Shown: positions 20,111 through 27,756 of the stretch, in pieces
How the letters are laid out: each line of letters starts with the position of its first letter
Position numbering within the stretch: position 1 is the stretch's first letter
Origin: Pseudomonas sp. S35
Lineage (GTDB): Bacteria > Pseudomonadota > Gammaproteobacteria > Pseudomonadales > Pseudomonadaceae
Length of the DNA: 64,000 nucleotides
Assembly: GCF_009866765.1 (NCBI RefSeq)
Contig: NZ_CP019431.1
Span: 3,968,001-4,032,000, forward strand
Direction of reading: 5' to 3'
Program-made: the position numbers and the translations under genes
The notes under the pieces: model-generated
Database searches by the model: none
Seen by the model: only the letters and a program-made list of their open reading frames with translations
Told to the model about the DNA's origin: nothing

Positions 20111-20611
20111 TTACTCGGGTTGTTTGGGGGCAGCGCTCAAGGCTTGCATCACGCCCGGATCGCTGATCACTCTGGCCAGCAATGCTTCGGCACCGACCTT
20201 GCCGTCCATGTAGGTCAGCAGGTTCGACAGTTGGCTGCGTGCGGTCAGCAATTGGTTGAGGCTAGGCACCTTGCTAGCAATTGCGCCTGGGGAGAAGTCG
20301 TCCATGCTCTCAAAGGTGATCTCCACTGGCAGGTTGCCTTCGCCCGTCAGGGTATTGGGCACCTGCAACACCACGCGGGGCTTCATGGACTTGAGGCGCT
20401 CGTCGAAGTTGTCGATATCGACCTCCAGGAACTTGCGCTCGACCACCGGTGGCAACGGTTCGGCTGGCTTGCCGGAAAGGTCGGAAAACACCCCCATGAC
20501 AAATGGCAGTTGTACGGTTTTTTCCGCGCCGTAGATCTCCACGTCATATTCGATCTGGACACGCGGCGCCCGGTTGCGGGCGATGAATTTCTGACTGCTG
20601 TCTTTAGCCAT
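20111..20611 (-). CDS. tssB: Type VI secretion sheath small subunit TssB
   Basis: TssB (VipA family) is the partner of TssC in the T6SS sheath. The 166-residue protein has the diagnostic RVQIEYDVE near the N-terminus, the PFVMGVFSDLSGKP segment and the FDERLKSMKPRV block. It follows tssA after a gap of about 40 bases on the same strand, preserving the tssA-tssB-tssC order. Confidence 0.96.
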   Translation of the reverse strand: MAKDSSQKFIARNRAPRVQIEYDVEIYGAEKTVQLPFVMGVFSDLSGKPAEPLPPVVERKFLEVDIDNFDERLKSMKPRVVLQVPNTLTGEGNLPVEITFESMDDFSPGAIASKVPSLNQLLTARSQLSNLLTYMDGKVGAEALLARVISDPGVMQALSAAPKQPE

Positions 20612-20651
20612 GTGACTCGCTCCAAAAGAGTGGAGTTGAAAGGATGAGTAG

Positions 20652-21686
20652 CTACTTATCGTTGTTATGAATACCGCTGATCAGCGCCAGTTGCGGGAGA
20701 CCATCGGGGGCAAGATCTTGCAACAGCTCCATGAAGTTTTTGTCGATCAGTGCCTTTGCCCTCTGCAACAGGAACGGCACCGGGCTGGCAGGTTCGTGGG
20801 CCTGGAAATACACGCACAAGCGGTCGATGGCGCGGCGCGCCTCGTCGCGACTGCGAATCTCGCTGCTCGCTGGCGGTGACCACGCAGCAATCGGGGGCAC
20901 GACGGCGGCATCAGCGTCCTCGGACGGCGTCGAATCAGACTGGCACCGACGGATGACCTCGCAGGCGCGGCGCAACGGTGCAGCCAAGCCACTGAGGTCA
21001 AGGGCGCGGCTGATGCCGACTTTTCCGGTCAGCCATTGCTCGATCTGCTCGGTGTGCGCCACCGCCTGGGTCAGCGCATCGTCCAGGGACCGTGCCCACA
21101 CGGCGTCGGCATCGGCAAAGGCCCCTTCGATCATGCCCAGACTCAGGTGAGCGCCCTCGTTTCCTTGCGTAGCAATGGCCAGCTCGATCTGCCTCACGCT
21201 GACCGCACCGATACCCGCAGCGCTCATCAGCGGCACATCCAATACGTCGCGCAACAGGCCAGCGGGCGCGCACAGCGACGATAGGATATTGATGCGTAGC
21301 AGCGGGTCATTCGCCTCATCAGGGTCAAGCCGTGGGTGCAGATCGTCCCAGCAATGCGCCAACAACCCTTGTACCAACCCCAGGCCAGCGACAAGGCCGG
21401 CGATCCCGTGCAAATTGAGTTGAGCGCGGGTGACCCAGATGGCCAGCCGCAGATCGCGACTGCGTGCCAGCAGCGGCAACGCAAGCGCCATCACTCGTGT
21501 CCAGTTGGGTTCGACAGCCTGAGTGATGGTGACGCCGTACTGCACCTCGGGTTTGCCCTGGGCTTCCTCTTCCAGTTCAAGAAACTGGGCCGTGTATTCG
21601 AGGTTCTCGCCGCAGCCGCCGGCCTCGTCCAATGGCAAGGACATCGTGGTGAAATCAGGCAGTTGCGTGTTGATGAGTAGCCCCAT
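20652..21686 (-). CDS. tssA: Type VI secretion protein TssA
   Basis: TssA proteins prime and coordinate polymerisation of the T6SS tube and sheath. The 344-residue product has the ImpA N-terminal region (GENLEYTAQFLELEEEAQGKPEVQYG, then WTRVMALALPLLARSRDLRLAIW), followed by a shorter C-terminal part of unclear subtype. The start at 21686 has a strong GAGGAGG site a few bases upstream; the longer GTG start at 21704 lies upstream of that site and is rejected. It is the first gene of the operon, and the promoter should lie in 21687-21844. Confidence 0.93.
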   Translation of the reverse strand: MGLLINTQLPDFTTMSLPLDEAGGCGENLEYTAQFLELEEEAQGKPEVQYGVTITQAVEPNWTRVMALALPLLARSRDLRLAIWVTRAQLNLHGIAGLVAGLGLVQGLLAHCWDDLHPRLDPDEANDPLLRINILSSLCAPAGLLRDVLDVPLMSAAGIGAVSVRQIELAIATQGNEGAHLSLGMIEGAFADADAVWARSLDDALTQAVAHTEQIEQWLTGKVGISRALDLSGLAAPLRRACEVIRRCQSDSTPSEDADAAVVPPIAAWSPPASSEIRSRDEARRAIDRLCVYFQAHEPASPVPFLLQRAKALIDKNFMELLQDLAPDGLPQLALISGIHNNDK

Positions 21687-21844
21687 GATGTCCTCCTCGT
21701 GCAAACTGTTTTGGAAGTTGAAGCAGCAAGAGGAGTTATATAGCGAGTGGACTACGCAAAAATGCAGGCAATATCACGCCATAGTGTAGGAATAAGCTTC
21801 GAAGGCGCTCGCCTCCAGCACTGGAATACGGGCAAAGGACCGTT

Positions 21845-22669
21845 TTAGGCTGCCCCATCGCTGACAAATAGGTCGTGCAGTGACAGCGGCGTCGGTACTT
21901 GGATACCGAAGGTGCCCTGCAGCAATTCCAGCAATGCCTGCTGGTTCTCGATCACACATTTTTCACTGGGTCGACCCAGGTAATGAACCGTGTACTGGGT
22001 GTTGTTCAGGGTATGGCGCTGACCGACAGCCAACCTCGCGACTTTCAACTGGCCCACGAACGGCGACGCCGGGTGAGTCGAGACGTACCAGTTGCCGATT
22101 TCGTAGTCGATGTCGGCCTGCACTTGCAGGTCGAACACATACAAGCCGCGCCACTCACCGGCCACCTCGACCCACATGGTGTAACTGCCCTCCTCCCCAT
22201 GAAATGTCAGTCGATAGGGTTCATGGGGAGTGGCCTGCACGGCTTGGGTGTCGAGTTGCAACGGCGCGCTGGGCACCATGCCGCCAAAGCCGACGTCGGT
22301 TACGTAGCGCACGCCATCCAGAATCACCAGGCTCAGGCGGTGCGTCCGTGCGGTACGTGCATCCGGTGGCCCGCCCATTACAACCCGCCCGGTAATACCA
22401 CGGGCCTCGAAACCCAGCTCCTGTAACAGGGCCAGGAACATCTGGTTCAACTCGTAGCAATACCCACCACGACCATCGAGCAGCACCTTTTGCTCAACGC
22501 TGGGCAAGTCGATCGGCACCGGCAGATGCAACAGTGTCGACAGGCTTTCAAAGGCGAAGGTGCACACATGGCGCAGTTGCAACTCCTGCAAGGTTTGCAG
22601 GGTCGGCGGTGGCGGCGAGTCATAACCCAGGCGCTTGAGGTACAGACGGCGGTGGTTCAAGAGGGGCAT
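21845..22669 (-). CDS. Arylamine N-acetyltransferase
   Basis: This enzyme family transfers an acetyl group from acetyl-CoA to arylamines, hydrazines and related compounds through a cysteine intermediate. The complete catalytic triad is visible: Cys71 in RGGYCYELN, His110 in ARTHRLSLV and Asp125 in VTDVGFGG. The protein is about 274 residues, typical for the family, with no signal peptide. The ATG at 22669 has AAGGA upstream; a GTG at 22687 is less likely. It is transcribed alone, in the same direction as the T6SS operon but separated by that operon's promoter region, so a functional link is not implied. Confidence 0.93.
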   Translation of the reverse strand: MPLLNHRRLYLKRLGYDSPPPPTLQTLQELQLRHVCTFAFESLSTLLHLPVPIDLPSVEQKVLLDGRGGYCYELNQMFLALLQELGFEARGITGRVVMGGPPDARTARTHRLSLVILDGVRYVTDVGFGGMVPSAPLQLDTQAVQATPHEPYRLTFHGEEGSYTMWVEVAGEWRGLYVFDLQVQADIDYEIGNWYVSTHPASPFVGQLKVARLAVGQRHTLNNTQYTVHYLGRPSEKCVIENQQALLELLQGTFGIQVPTPLSLHDLFVSDGAA

Positions 22670-22789
22670 GGCACGATCCTTGGGCACGTAAAAGCTGCAA
22701 CACTATGCCGTGCCAGTAGGCAGATTGTCATTTTGAATGAACCTTTTTGAACGCTCCCCTATCCATCTATAACAAGACAGGGAGGCAAC

Positions 22790-23026
22790 ATGAGTACCGC
22801 AAAAATTTACACTATCCACTACCAACTCCACGGGCAACCGAAGTCCTTTGTCGTGCGCGCCGAGGTGATGAACAACGCTGAGGCCTGGCACTGGGCGGCA
22901 GTCGATGCCGATATCGCCCATGTCAGCCGGATCGGCCGCGTCGGCCACGAGCAGGTGAAAAAAACCACCCGGCCCTGGGCGGAAAAGTTCGGCATCACCG
23001 ACGTCACCTGGGTGGCGCCCAAATAA
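22790..23026 (+). CDS. Small conserved protein (DUF6555-like)
   Basis: A 78-residue protein, MSTAKIYTIHYQLHGQPKSF onward, that resembles a small family seen widely in Pseudomonas and recalled as DUF6555; no function is known to me. It is soluble, begins with two beta-strand-like segments and has a conserved-looking AEAWHWAAVDA stretch. GGGAGG lies 5 bases before the ATG. It is monocistronic, divergent from the acetyltransferase, and ends just before a hairpin shared with the convergent small genes. Confidence 0.75.
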   Translation: MSTAKIYTIHYQLHGQPKSFVVRAEVMNNAEAWHWAAVDADIAHVSRIGRVGHEQVKKTTRPWAEKFGITDVTWVAPK

Positions 23027-23031
23027 ACGAA

Positions 23032-23051
23032 GCCCCGCTCAATGGCGGGGC
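23032..23051. terminator. Shared hairpin terminator between convergent genes
   Basis: A 7-bp GCCCCGC/GCGGGGC stem with a 6-base loop. The sequence following it on the minus strand is T-rich (TTCGTTTATTT), so it best serves the minus-strand pair of small genes; on the plus strand the T run is weak. Confidence 0.6.
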
Positions 23052-23056
23052 CTGCG

Positions 23057-23257
23057 TTATACCTTCAAGTCGCCCAACGGATCGTAGGGCGGCTTTTTTT
23101 CCGCTGGATTTTTCTTGTCCTTGTCCAAGGGCGCGATAGCCGGACCGATGGGGTCGACCTGGGGATCGGCGACATCCGGAGAATCCGGATCGAAGCCCAG
23201 TTCGTCCTCGCCGCTCGTATGCTCGCCGGAACGCGGGCCTTTCGGGGTAGGTGTCAT
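23057..23257 (-). CDS. Small acidic, proline-rich hypothetical protein
   Basis: A 66-residue hydrophilic protein (MTPTPKGPRSGEHTSGEDEL onward) rich in proline, aspartate and lysine, likely disordered; the end KKPPYDPLGDLKV is its most distinctive part. The ATG at 23257 has AGAGGA upstream, so it is preferred over the in-frame TTG at 23275. The gene follows the 59-residue gene below by 14 bases and probably shares its transcript. No domain is recognised and no function is proposed. Confidence 0.65.
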   Translation of the reverse strand: MTPTPKGPRSGEHTSGEDELGFDPDSPDVADPQVDPIGPAIAPLDKDKKNPAEKKPPYDPLGDLKV

Positions 23258-23271
23258 AGTGATGTCCTCTG

Positions 23272-23451
23272 TCAAAGCGGGCGGGCTTTGTCGTGAAGGT
23301 TTTCAAGGTCCTGCTCGACCTGTTCAACCTCATCATTTGCGTCACGTTCGGCCGGGTCATTGGGCCGCAACGCATCGTTGTCGCGCTCTTCTTCACCGGG
23401 GGTACGGTCCGGGTTGGGTGTACCCGGCGGTGGCTGCTTGTATTCGGGCAT
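23272..23451 (-). CDS. Small charged hypothetical protein
   Basis: A 59-residue open frame (MPEYKQPPPGTPNPDRTPGE onward), proline-rich then strongly acidic, ending DLENLHDKARPL. It is upstream of, and close to, the 66-residue gene on the same strand. A GAGGTG stretch lies just before the ATG. Both products look like disordered, highly charged small proteins of the sort Pseudomonas makes in stationary phase or under stress, but that is only an impression. Support is the ribosome-binding site, spacing and composition. Confidence 0.6.
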   Translation of the reverse strand: MPEYKQPPPGTPNPDRTPGEEERDNDALRPNDPAERDANDEVEQVEQDLENLHDKARPL

Positions 23452-23577
23452 GATGGTTCACCTCATGAGAATGGGCGGCTTGCCTGATTTTAGAGAACGC
23501 CCCCGTCGCCATCGTTCAACTTGCTTGCCCAAGCGTGCGATGATGCCAACCCGCCATCCCCTGGAGACCTGACCCGG

Positions 23578-24099
23578 ATGTTCGAGCTCAAACCCTGCGA
23601 CCCCGCCACCTACCGCCAACAGACCCGCCGCAGCACGCTGATCGTGGCTACGGTGTTCCTGGCCCTGGCCATGCTGCTGTCGAGCCTGGCGGTGATGGTG
23701 TTCGGCACGCCCGGGGCTGACAACTTTCGCTTTAATGTCGGTGGTGTGTTTGCCGGCGTGCTGCTCACCGTCGCCTTGGTGCGCGGCCCATTCTGGAACC
23801 AGCGATGGCTGGCGGCGGCGGTGTATGGGTGGCAGCTCAAACGCAACCTGATGCGCGTGACCAATGTGATGCACAAGGTCACAGAGGGGGTGCGGGCCAA
23901 TGACCCGACGGCGATGAAGGTGCTGCGCTTCTACCACCTTGGGCTGACGCAGATGCATGCGTTGGATGCTAATTCCAGCGCACAGGCGCAACTTGTCGGT
24001 GAGGTGGACGCGCACAAGGCCAAGCTACAGGCGCTGGGGATCGAGACCGAGCAGACCCGTTTTGACCCCGCCTGGCTCGAAGGGTTGAAAAGTGCCTGA
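23578..24099 (+). CDS. DUF3087 family membrane protein
   Basis: A 173-residue protein beginning MFELKPCDPATYRQQTRR. Two hydrophobic helices lie near residues 20-45 and 55-75, followed by a soluble helical region containing RVTNVMHKVTEG. I recognise it as the DUF3087 family of Pseudomonas; its role is unknown. The ATG at 23578 fits the family start and has GGAGACC upstream; a more distal in-frame start gives an unlikely N-terminus. It converges with the MFS gene, whose stop is 1 base away. Confidence 0.75.
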   Translation: MFELKPCDPATYRQQTRRSTLIVATVFLALAMLLSSLAVMVFGTPGADNFRFNVGGVFAGVLLTVALVRGPFWNQRWLAAAVYGWQLKRNLMRVTNVMHKVTEGVRANDPTAMKVLRFYHLGLTQMHALDANSSAQAQLVGEVDAHKAKLQALGIETEQTRFDPAWLEGLKSA

Positions 24100-24100
24100 G

Positions 24101-25234
24101 TCATTGCGTTGAGGGGCTTGCCCGCCAGCAGAACAGCGCACTCACCGCAATCGCCCCTCCCGCCACGCCAAACACCAGGGGCGCCGAGGCCACCGGCAAC
24201 AACAGGCCCGCCAGCAGCGGCCCGAGCCCTGCGCCGATATCGCGCCACACTGCATTGGACGCCAGTGCTGACACCCGCATCGAGCCAGGGTTGCGTTCGG
24301 CCACCAGCGTGGTCACCAGTGGCAATTGCAGCGCACGCAGCACCAACACCGCTGCCGCACCGACAATCACCCAATAGCTGCCGAACGCCGACAGCGCCAG
24401 GGCGCTCAGGAACGAAAACAGCAACAACATGGACGTGGCGCCAAAACGCTGGGCCGCACGACCGCCCAAGGGACTCAAGAGCATTTCCGACACGTAACGC
24501 AGCGCCATCAAACCACCGGCGATCAGTACCGCATCGCCGCCCAAAAGCTTCTGCGCCTGGATCGACAGGCCAAAAATGAACAGGCCATCCAGCGCTACAC
24601 CTTCGATAAACGACCACATCGCCACGCTGTCGGGAAACTTGAAGCGGCGCCCCGGACTGCCGTGCAAGTCATGCCCGGCAGTCGGCAAGCCGCGCGCCAC
24701 CCACAAGCCCAGCAGACATGCGCCTGCAAGAATCAGAAAGATCGGGCGCGGCCCGGCCCATAGCGTCAGCCAACCGCCCAACGGCAGCGCCAGCATCGGC
24801 CCCCAGGCGATCAACGCCCGTGAACGCCCGGCCCGTCGCGCGGCGCCCGCAGGTTCGGCGGTGGCCAATACTTGGGTCGACAGGTTCAACGCGGCAAAAC
24901 ACAGGCCCCACACCAGCCGCAGCCCCAACAATGCGGCAAAGCCGGACAATACCGAGTTGCCCAAGGCGCACAACGCCGCAGCACCGGCGGCGATCATGCA
25001 GGTCAGGCGATCGCCGTTACGCGCATAAAAATTGAGCACATGCCGGTAGCCGAAAATCCGTACCAGGCGGTTGGCGGCGAGCAACACCCCGGCCTGGGCC
25101 AAGGTGATTCCAAAAGCCTGGGACTCCATGGGCAGCAGCAGGTAGAGCAACACGTCACTGGGCAGGCATAACGCCAGGGTCAACGCGGCGCGGCGGGAGG
25201 TGCTGTCGGCGGTGTGCTGGGCCTGGCTGGACAT
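24101..25234 (-). CDS. MFS transporter
   Basis: A 377-residue integral membrane protein with about twelve hydrophobic segments, consistent with a single-component major facilitator exporter or importer. Family features include LSGFAALLGLRLVWGL and the long hydrophobic stretch LPLGGWLTLWAGPRPIFLILAG. The substrate cannot be judged. It is transcribed alone on the minus strand, 57 bases after the start of the next MFS gene's stop region, so co-transcription with that exporter is possible. Confidence 0.85.
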   Translation of the reverse strand: MSSQAQHTADSTSRRAALTLALCLPSDVLLYLLLPMESQAFGITLAQAGVLLAANRLVRIFGYRHVLNFYARNGDRLTCMIAAGAAALCALGNSVLSGFAALLGLRLVWGLCFAALNLSTQVLATAEPAGAARRAGRSRALIAWGPMLALPLGGWLTLWAGPRPIFLILAGACLLGLWVARGLPTAGHDLHGSPGRRFKFPDSVAMWSFIEGVALDGLFIFGLSIQAQKLLGGDAVLIAGGLMALRYVSEMLLSPLGGRAAQRFGATSMLLLFSFLSALALSAFGSYWVIVGAAAVLVLRALQLPLVTTLVAERNPGSMRVSALASNAVWRDIGAGLGPLLAGLLLPVASAPLVFGVAGGAIAVSALFCWRASPSTQ

Positions 25235-25291
25235 AAATCTGAAACATCCCGAAATACTCAGGTCGCCAAGGTAGCCTCCCCGACCGGGTTT

Positions 25292-26668
25292 TTACAACGG
25301 CCTGTCTGGCTTTTTCCCGTAGGGCAGCAAGCGCAAACCGCTGGCCACGCTGCCTACCAGCGCAAATACACAGCCCAGCCACAATGCAAAGTGCGGTCCG
25401 CTGACTTGGGACAAGTGGAAACACAACGCCACCAGCGACGCGCCCAGCGTCTGCCCCAGCAGACGCGAGATCGCCACGATGCCGCTGGCCCCGCCGCTGC
25501 GCGCCAGCGGTGCACTGGTCATCAACGCCTTCAGGTTGGGCGACTGGAAGAAGCCAAAACCGGCGCCGCACAAGGCCATGCGCCAACCGATATCAAAAGC
25601 CGACGCGCCGCTGCCCAAGGTCGCCAACGCGGCCATGCCCAGGCTCAACATCAACAGGCCGATGCCGCACAGCAGGCCCAGGGACACGCGGTCGGCCAGG
25701 CGCCCGGCGACCAGTGCCATGACCGCCACCACGGCCGGCCAAGGCGTCATCAGAAAACCGGTTTGCACCTGGCTATGGCCGAGCACCGCCTGCAATAAAA
25801 AGGGCAGCGACACAAAGGCCAGGCCCTGGGCACTGAAGGCGCAGATCGCAGTGACTGAAGACAAGGCAAACACCGGCCGCTTGAACAGGTCCAGGGCCAG
25901 CATCGGCGCCGGATGACCGGCCTGGCGCCTCAGCAGCAACACGCCGCACAGCAGCGCCACGGCGACCAGGCCCAGGGTCAGTGCGCCTTGAGCGCCGTGC
26001 ACGGCCGTGCCCAGGCCCAACACCAACAAGGCGAACAAGCCGGCACATAACAACGCCGCCAGACGGTCAAACGCATGCCCGGTCATCGGCAGGGTCGGCA
26101 ATGAACGCACGCCAAGCGCCAAGGCCAGCAGCCCCAGCGGCACATTGATCAAGTACAGCCAGTGCCAGGTCGCCACTGACAGAATCGCCGACGCAGCGGT
26201 CGGCCCCAAGGTAAAGGCCAATCCCACCACCAACGAGTTGTAGCCGAGGCCGCGCCCCAGCATTTTCGAAGGGTAGATATGGCGCAGCAACGCCGTGTTC
26301 ACGCTCATGATCGCCGCCGCCCCCAGCCCCTGCACCACCCGCGCCGCCGTCAGGGTTTCCAGCGAACCGGCCAACCCGCAAAACAGCGACGAGATGATAA
26401 ACAGCAGCAACCCGCCCAGGTACACACGGCGATGCCCCAGCACGTCACTTAGCGACGCAAACGGCAGCACCGTGGCGATAATCGCCAACTGGTAGGCGTT
26501 GACCACCCAGATCACCGAGGCCGAATCGGTGCCGATCCCCTCGGCCAGCGTCGGCAGTGCCGTGTTGACGATGGCCGTGTCCAGGGTCGCCATGCCGATT
26601 CCCAGGGAAATCGCGATCACGGCCGGCAGGCGTTGATTGAAGGGCAGGCCATCGGCGGCAGAAGACAT
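25292..26668 (-). CDS. MFS transporter, DHA2-type drug exporter family
   Basis: A 458-residue multidrug-exporter-type MFS protein. Motif D1 is clear (LDTAIVNTALPTLAEGIG), as is the loop motif SLSDVLGHRRVYLGG and the antiporter motif around TLGPTAASAILSVATWHW. These point to proton-coupled efflux of small compounds, in the 14-helix DHA2 group, though helix number was not counted rigorously. It sits upstream of the smaller MFS gene on the same strand. Confidence 0.88.
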   Translation of the reverse strand: MSSAADGLPFNQRLPAVIAISLGIGMATLDTAIVNTALPTLAEGIGTDSASVIWVVNAYQLAIIATVLPFASLSDVLGHRRVYLGGLLLFIISSLFCGLAGSLETLTAARVVQGLGAAAIMSVNTALLRHIYPSKMLGRGLGYNSLVVGLAFTLGPTAASAILSVATWHWLYLINVPLGLLALALGVRSLPTLPMTGHAFDRLAALLCAGLFALLVLGLGTAVHGAQGALTLGLVAVALLCGVLLLRRQAGHPAPMLALDLFKRPVFALSSVTAICAFSAQGLAFVSLPFLLQAVLGHSQVQTGFLMTPWPAVVAVMALVAGRLADRVSLGLLCGIGLLMLSLGMAALATLGSGASAFDIGWRMALCGAGFGFFQSPNLKALMTSAPLARSGGASGIVAISRLLGQTLGASLVALCFHLSQVSGPHFALWLGCVFALVGSVASGLRLLPYGKKPDRPL

Positions 26669-26733
26669 GAACGATCCACGCGGGTGATAAGGCCGCCAGA
26701 TTAAGGGCAGCGCCGTTTTTTTTCAGCCGCCGA

Positions 26734-27618
26734 TCAACTGTCTGTCGACAATTTCATGTTCGCCAGCGCACTCAGGTCCAGTCGCCCCCCAGTGACCGGC
26801 GGGCACCAGTAGTAACCACCGGTCAACGGCGTGCTGATGCGGTACAGCCCGTCGACAACCCCGTCTTCCAACCCGCTCATGCGGCGCAGTTGGGCTTCGA
26901 ACGCATCGAACGAGTGGCCAAATGCCAGGAACATCAAACCCGCCTGGCCGTTCTCGGCCCACGGCATCGAGCGGCGTACCACAAAGGCTTGCGGGGTGAA
27001 GCTTTCCTGGGCCGTGCGTTTGGTATGGGCAGATTCGGGGGCGTCGTCCAACTCTTCGTTGTCGCCATGGCGACGGCCAATGATGTGGTCGCGCTCCTGG
27101 GCAGGCAGGGCAGCGAAGCCGTCGAGGTCGTGCTGCCACTGCTGGATCGCGGCGAAGCTGGCGCCGCTGTCGGTCAGCGCGGCTTCAACGGCGGCGTCGT
27201 CGTGGGGGTTCTCGGTGCCGTCTTCGTAATCGGTGAGGTCAAAACCGGTCTTGTAGCGAAAGCCTTCAGTGGACTGCACCAGGCTAAATGCCGGGGCCAA
27301 GGCCTTTTCATAGGTGCGACTGCGCAGCAGCAACTCACCGCGATCCACGCCGTGCAGCCATACCCACAGCGCCTGCTGGGTGGATGGGTTATTCGCACCC
27401 GGACCGCTGACCGCCGGGAATGGGCGCAGGCCATCGATGCACGCGCCCAGTGCATTGACCAGCGGTTCACCGAAACCGACCACTGCCGCCGAATCCACGA
27501 GCTGTACCAGTGCGTCCAACGCGGCCGGCACGGCTTCAGGGGTTTGCACGGCAAAAAACAGATGGCGTGCCTGCAAGGGCACCGGTGCGGCAAGAATGCC
27601 CGGCTGGTAGTGACTCAT
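26734..27618 (-). CDS. DyP-type peroxidase
   Basis: A haem peroxidase of the dye-decolorizing family (YfeX-like). The 294-residue product has the GxxDG-type distal motif YEDGTENP with Asp133, a probable proximal haem ligand His199 in PESAHTKRT, and a distal arginine near 216-217 in VVRRSMPW. No signal peptide is seen, so it is probably cytoplasmic. It uses hydrogen peroxide to oxidise an undetermined substrate. It is divergent from the GapN-like gene and separated from it by 138 bases that should hold both promoters. Confidence 0.93.
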   Translation of the reverse strand: MSHYQPGILAAPVPLQARHLFFAVQTPEAVPAALDALVQLVDSAAVVGFGEPLVNALGACIDGLRPFPAVSGPGANNPSTQQALWVWLHGVDRGELLLRSRTYEKALAPAFSLVQSTEGFRYKTGFDLTDYEDGTENPHDDAAVEAALTDSGASFAAIQQWQHDLDGFAALPAQERDHIIGRRHGDNEELDDAPESAHTKRTAQESFTPQAFVVRRSMPWAENGQAGLMFLAFGHSFDAFEAQLRRMSGLEDGVVDGLYRISTPLTGGYYWCPPVTGGRLDLSALANMKLSTDS

Positions 27619-27756
27619 GTGAACTCCTTCAAGAAAGGCGCGCAGTTTACCCGCCGTACGTCATCGTGCGTAGGAGAAAGCGCGCAAGCCTTGCCACAGA
27701 GCCCTCTGTTGGGTGACTCTCTAGTCATGTTTTGCAACTATTCCAGGGGTAGCGAC

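Noticed and set aside
21745..21790. Possible sigma-54 promoter (TGGC and TTGC boxes on the minus strand) upstream of tssA
   Set aside because: The boxes are one base too close, and sigma-54 promoters are strict about that spacing; no sigma-54 activator gene is in view.
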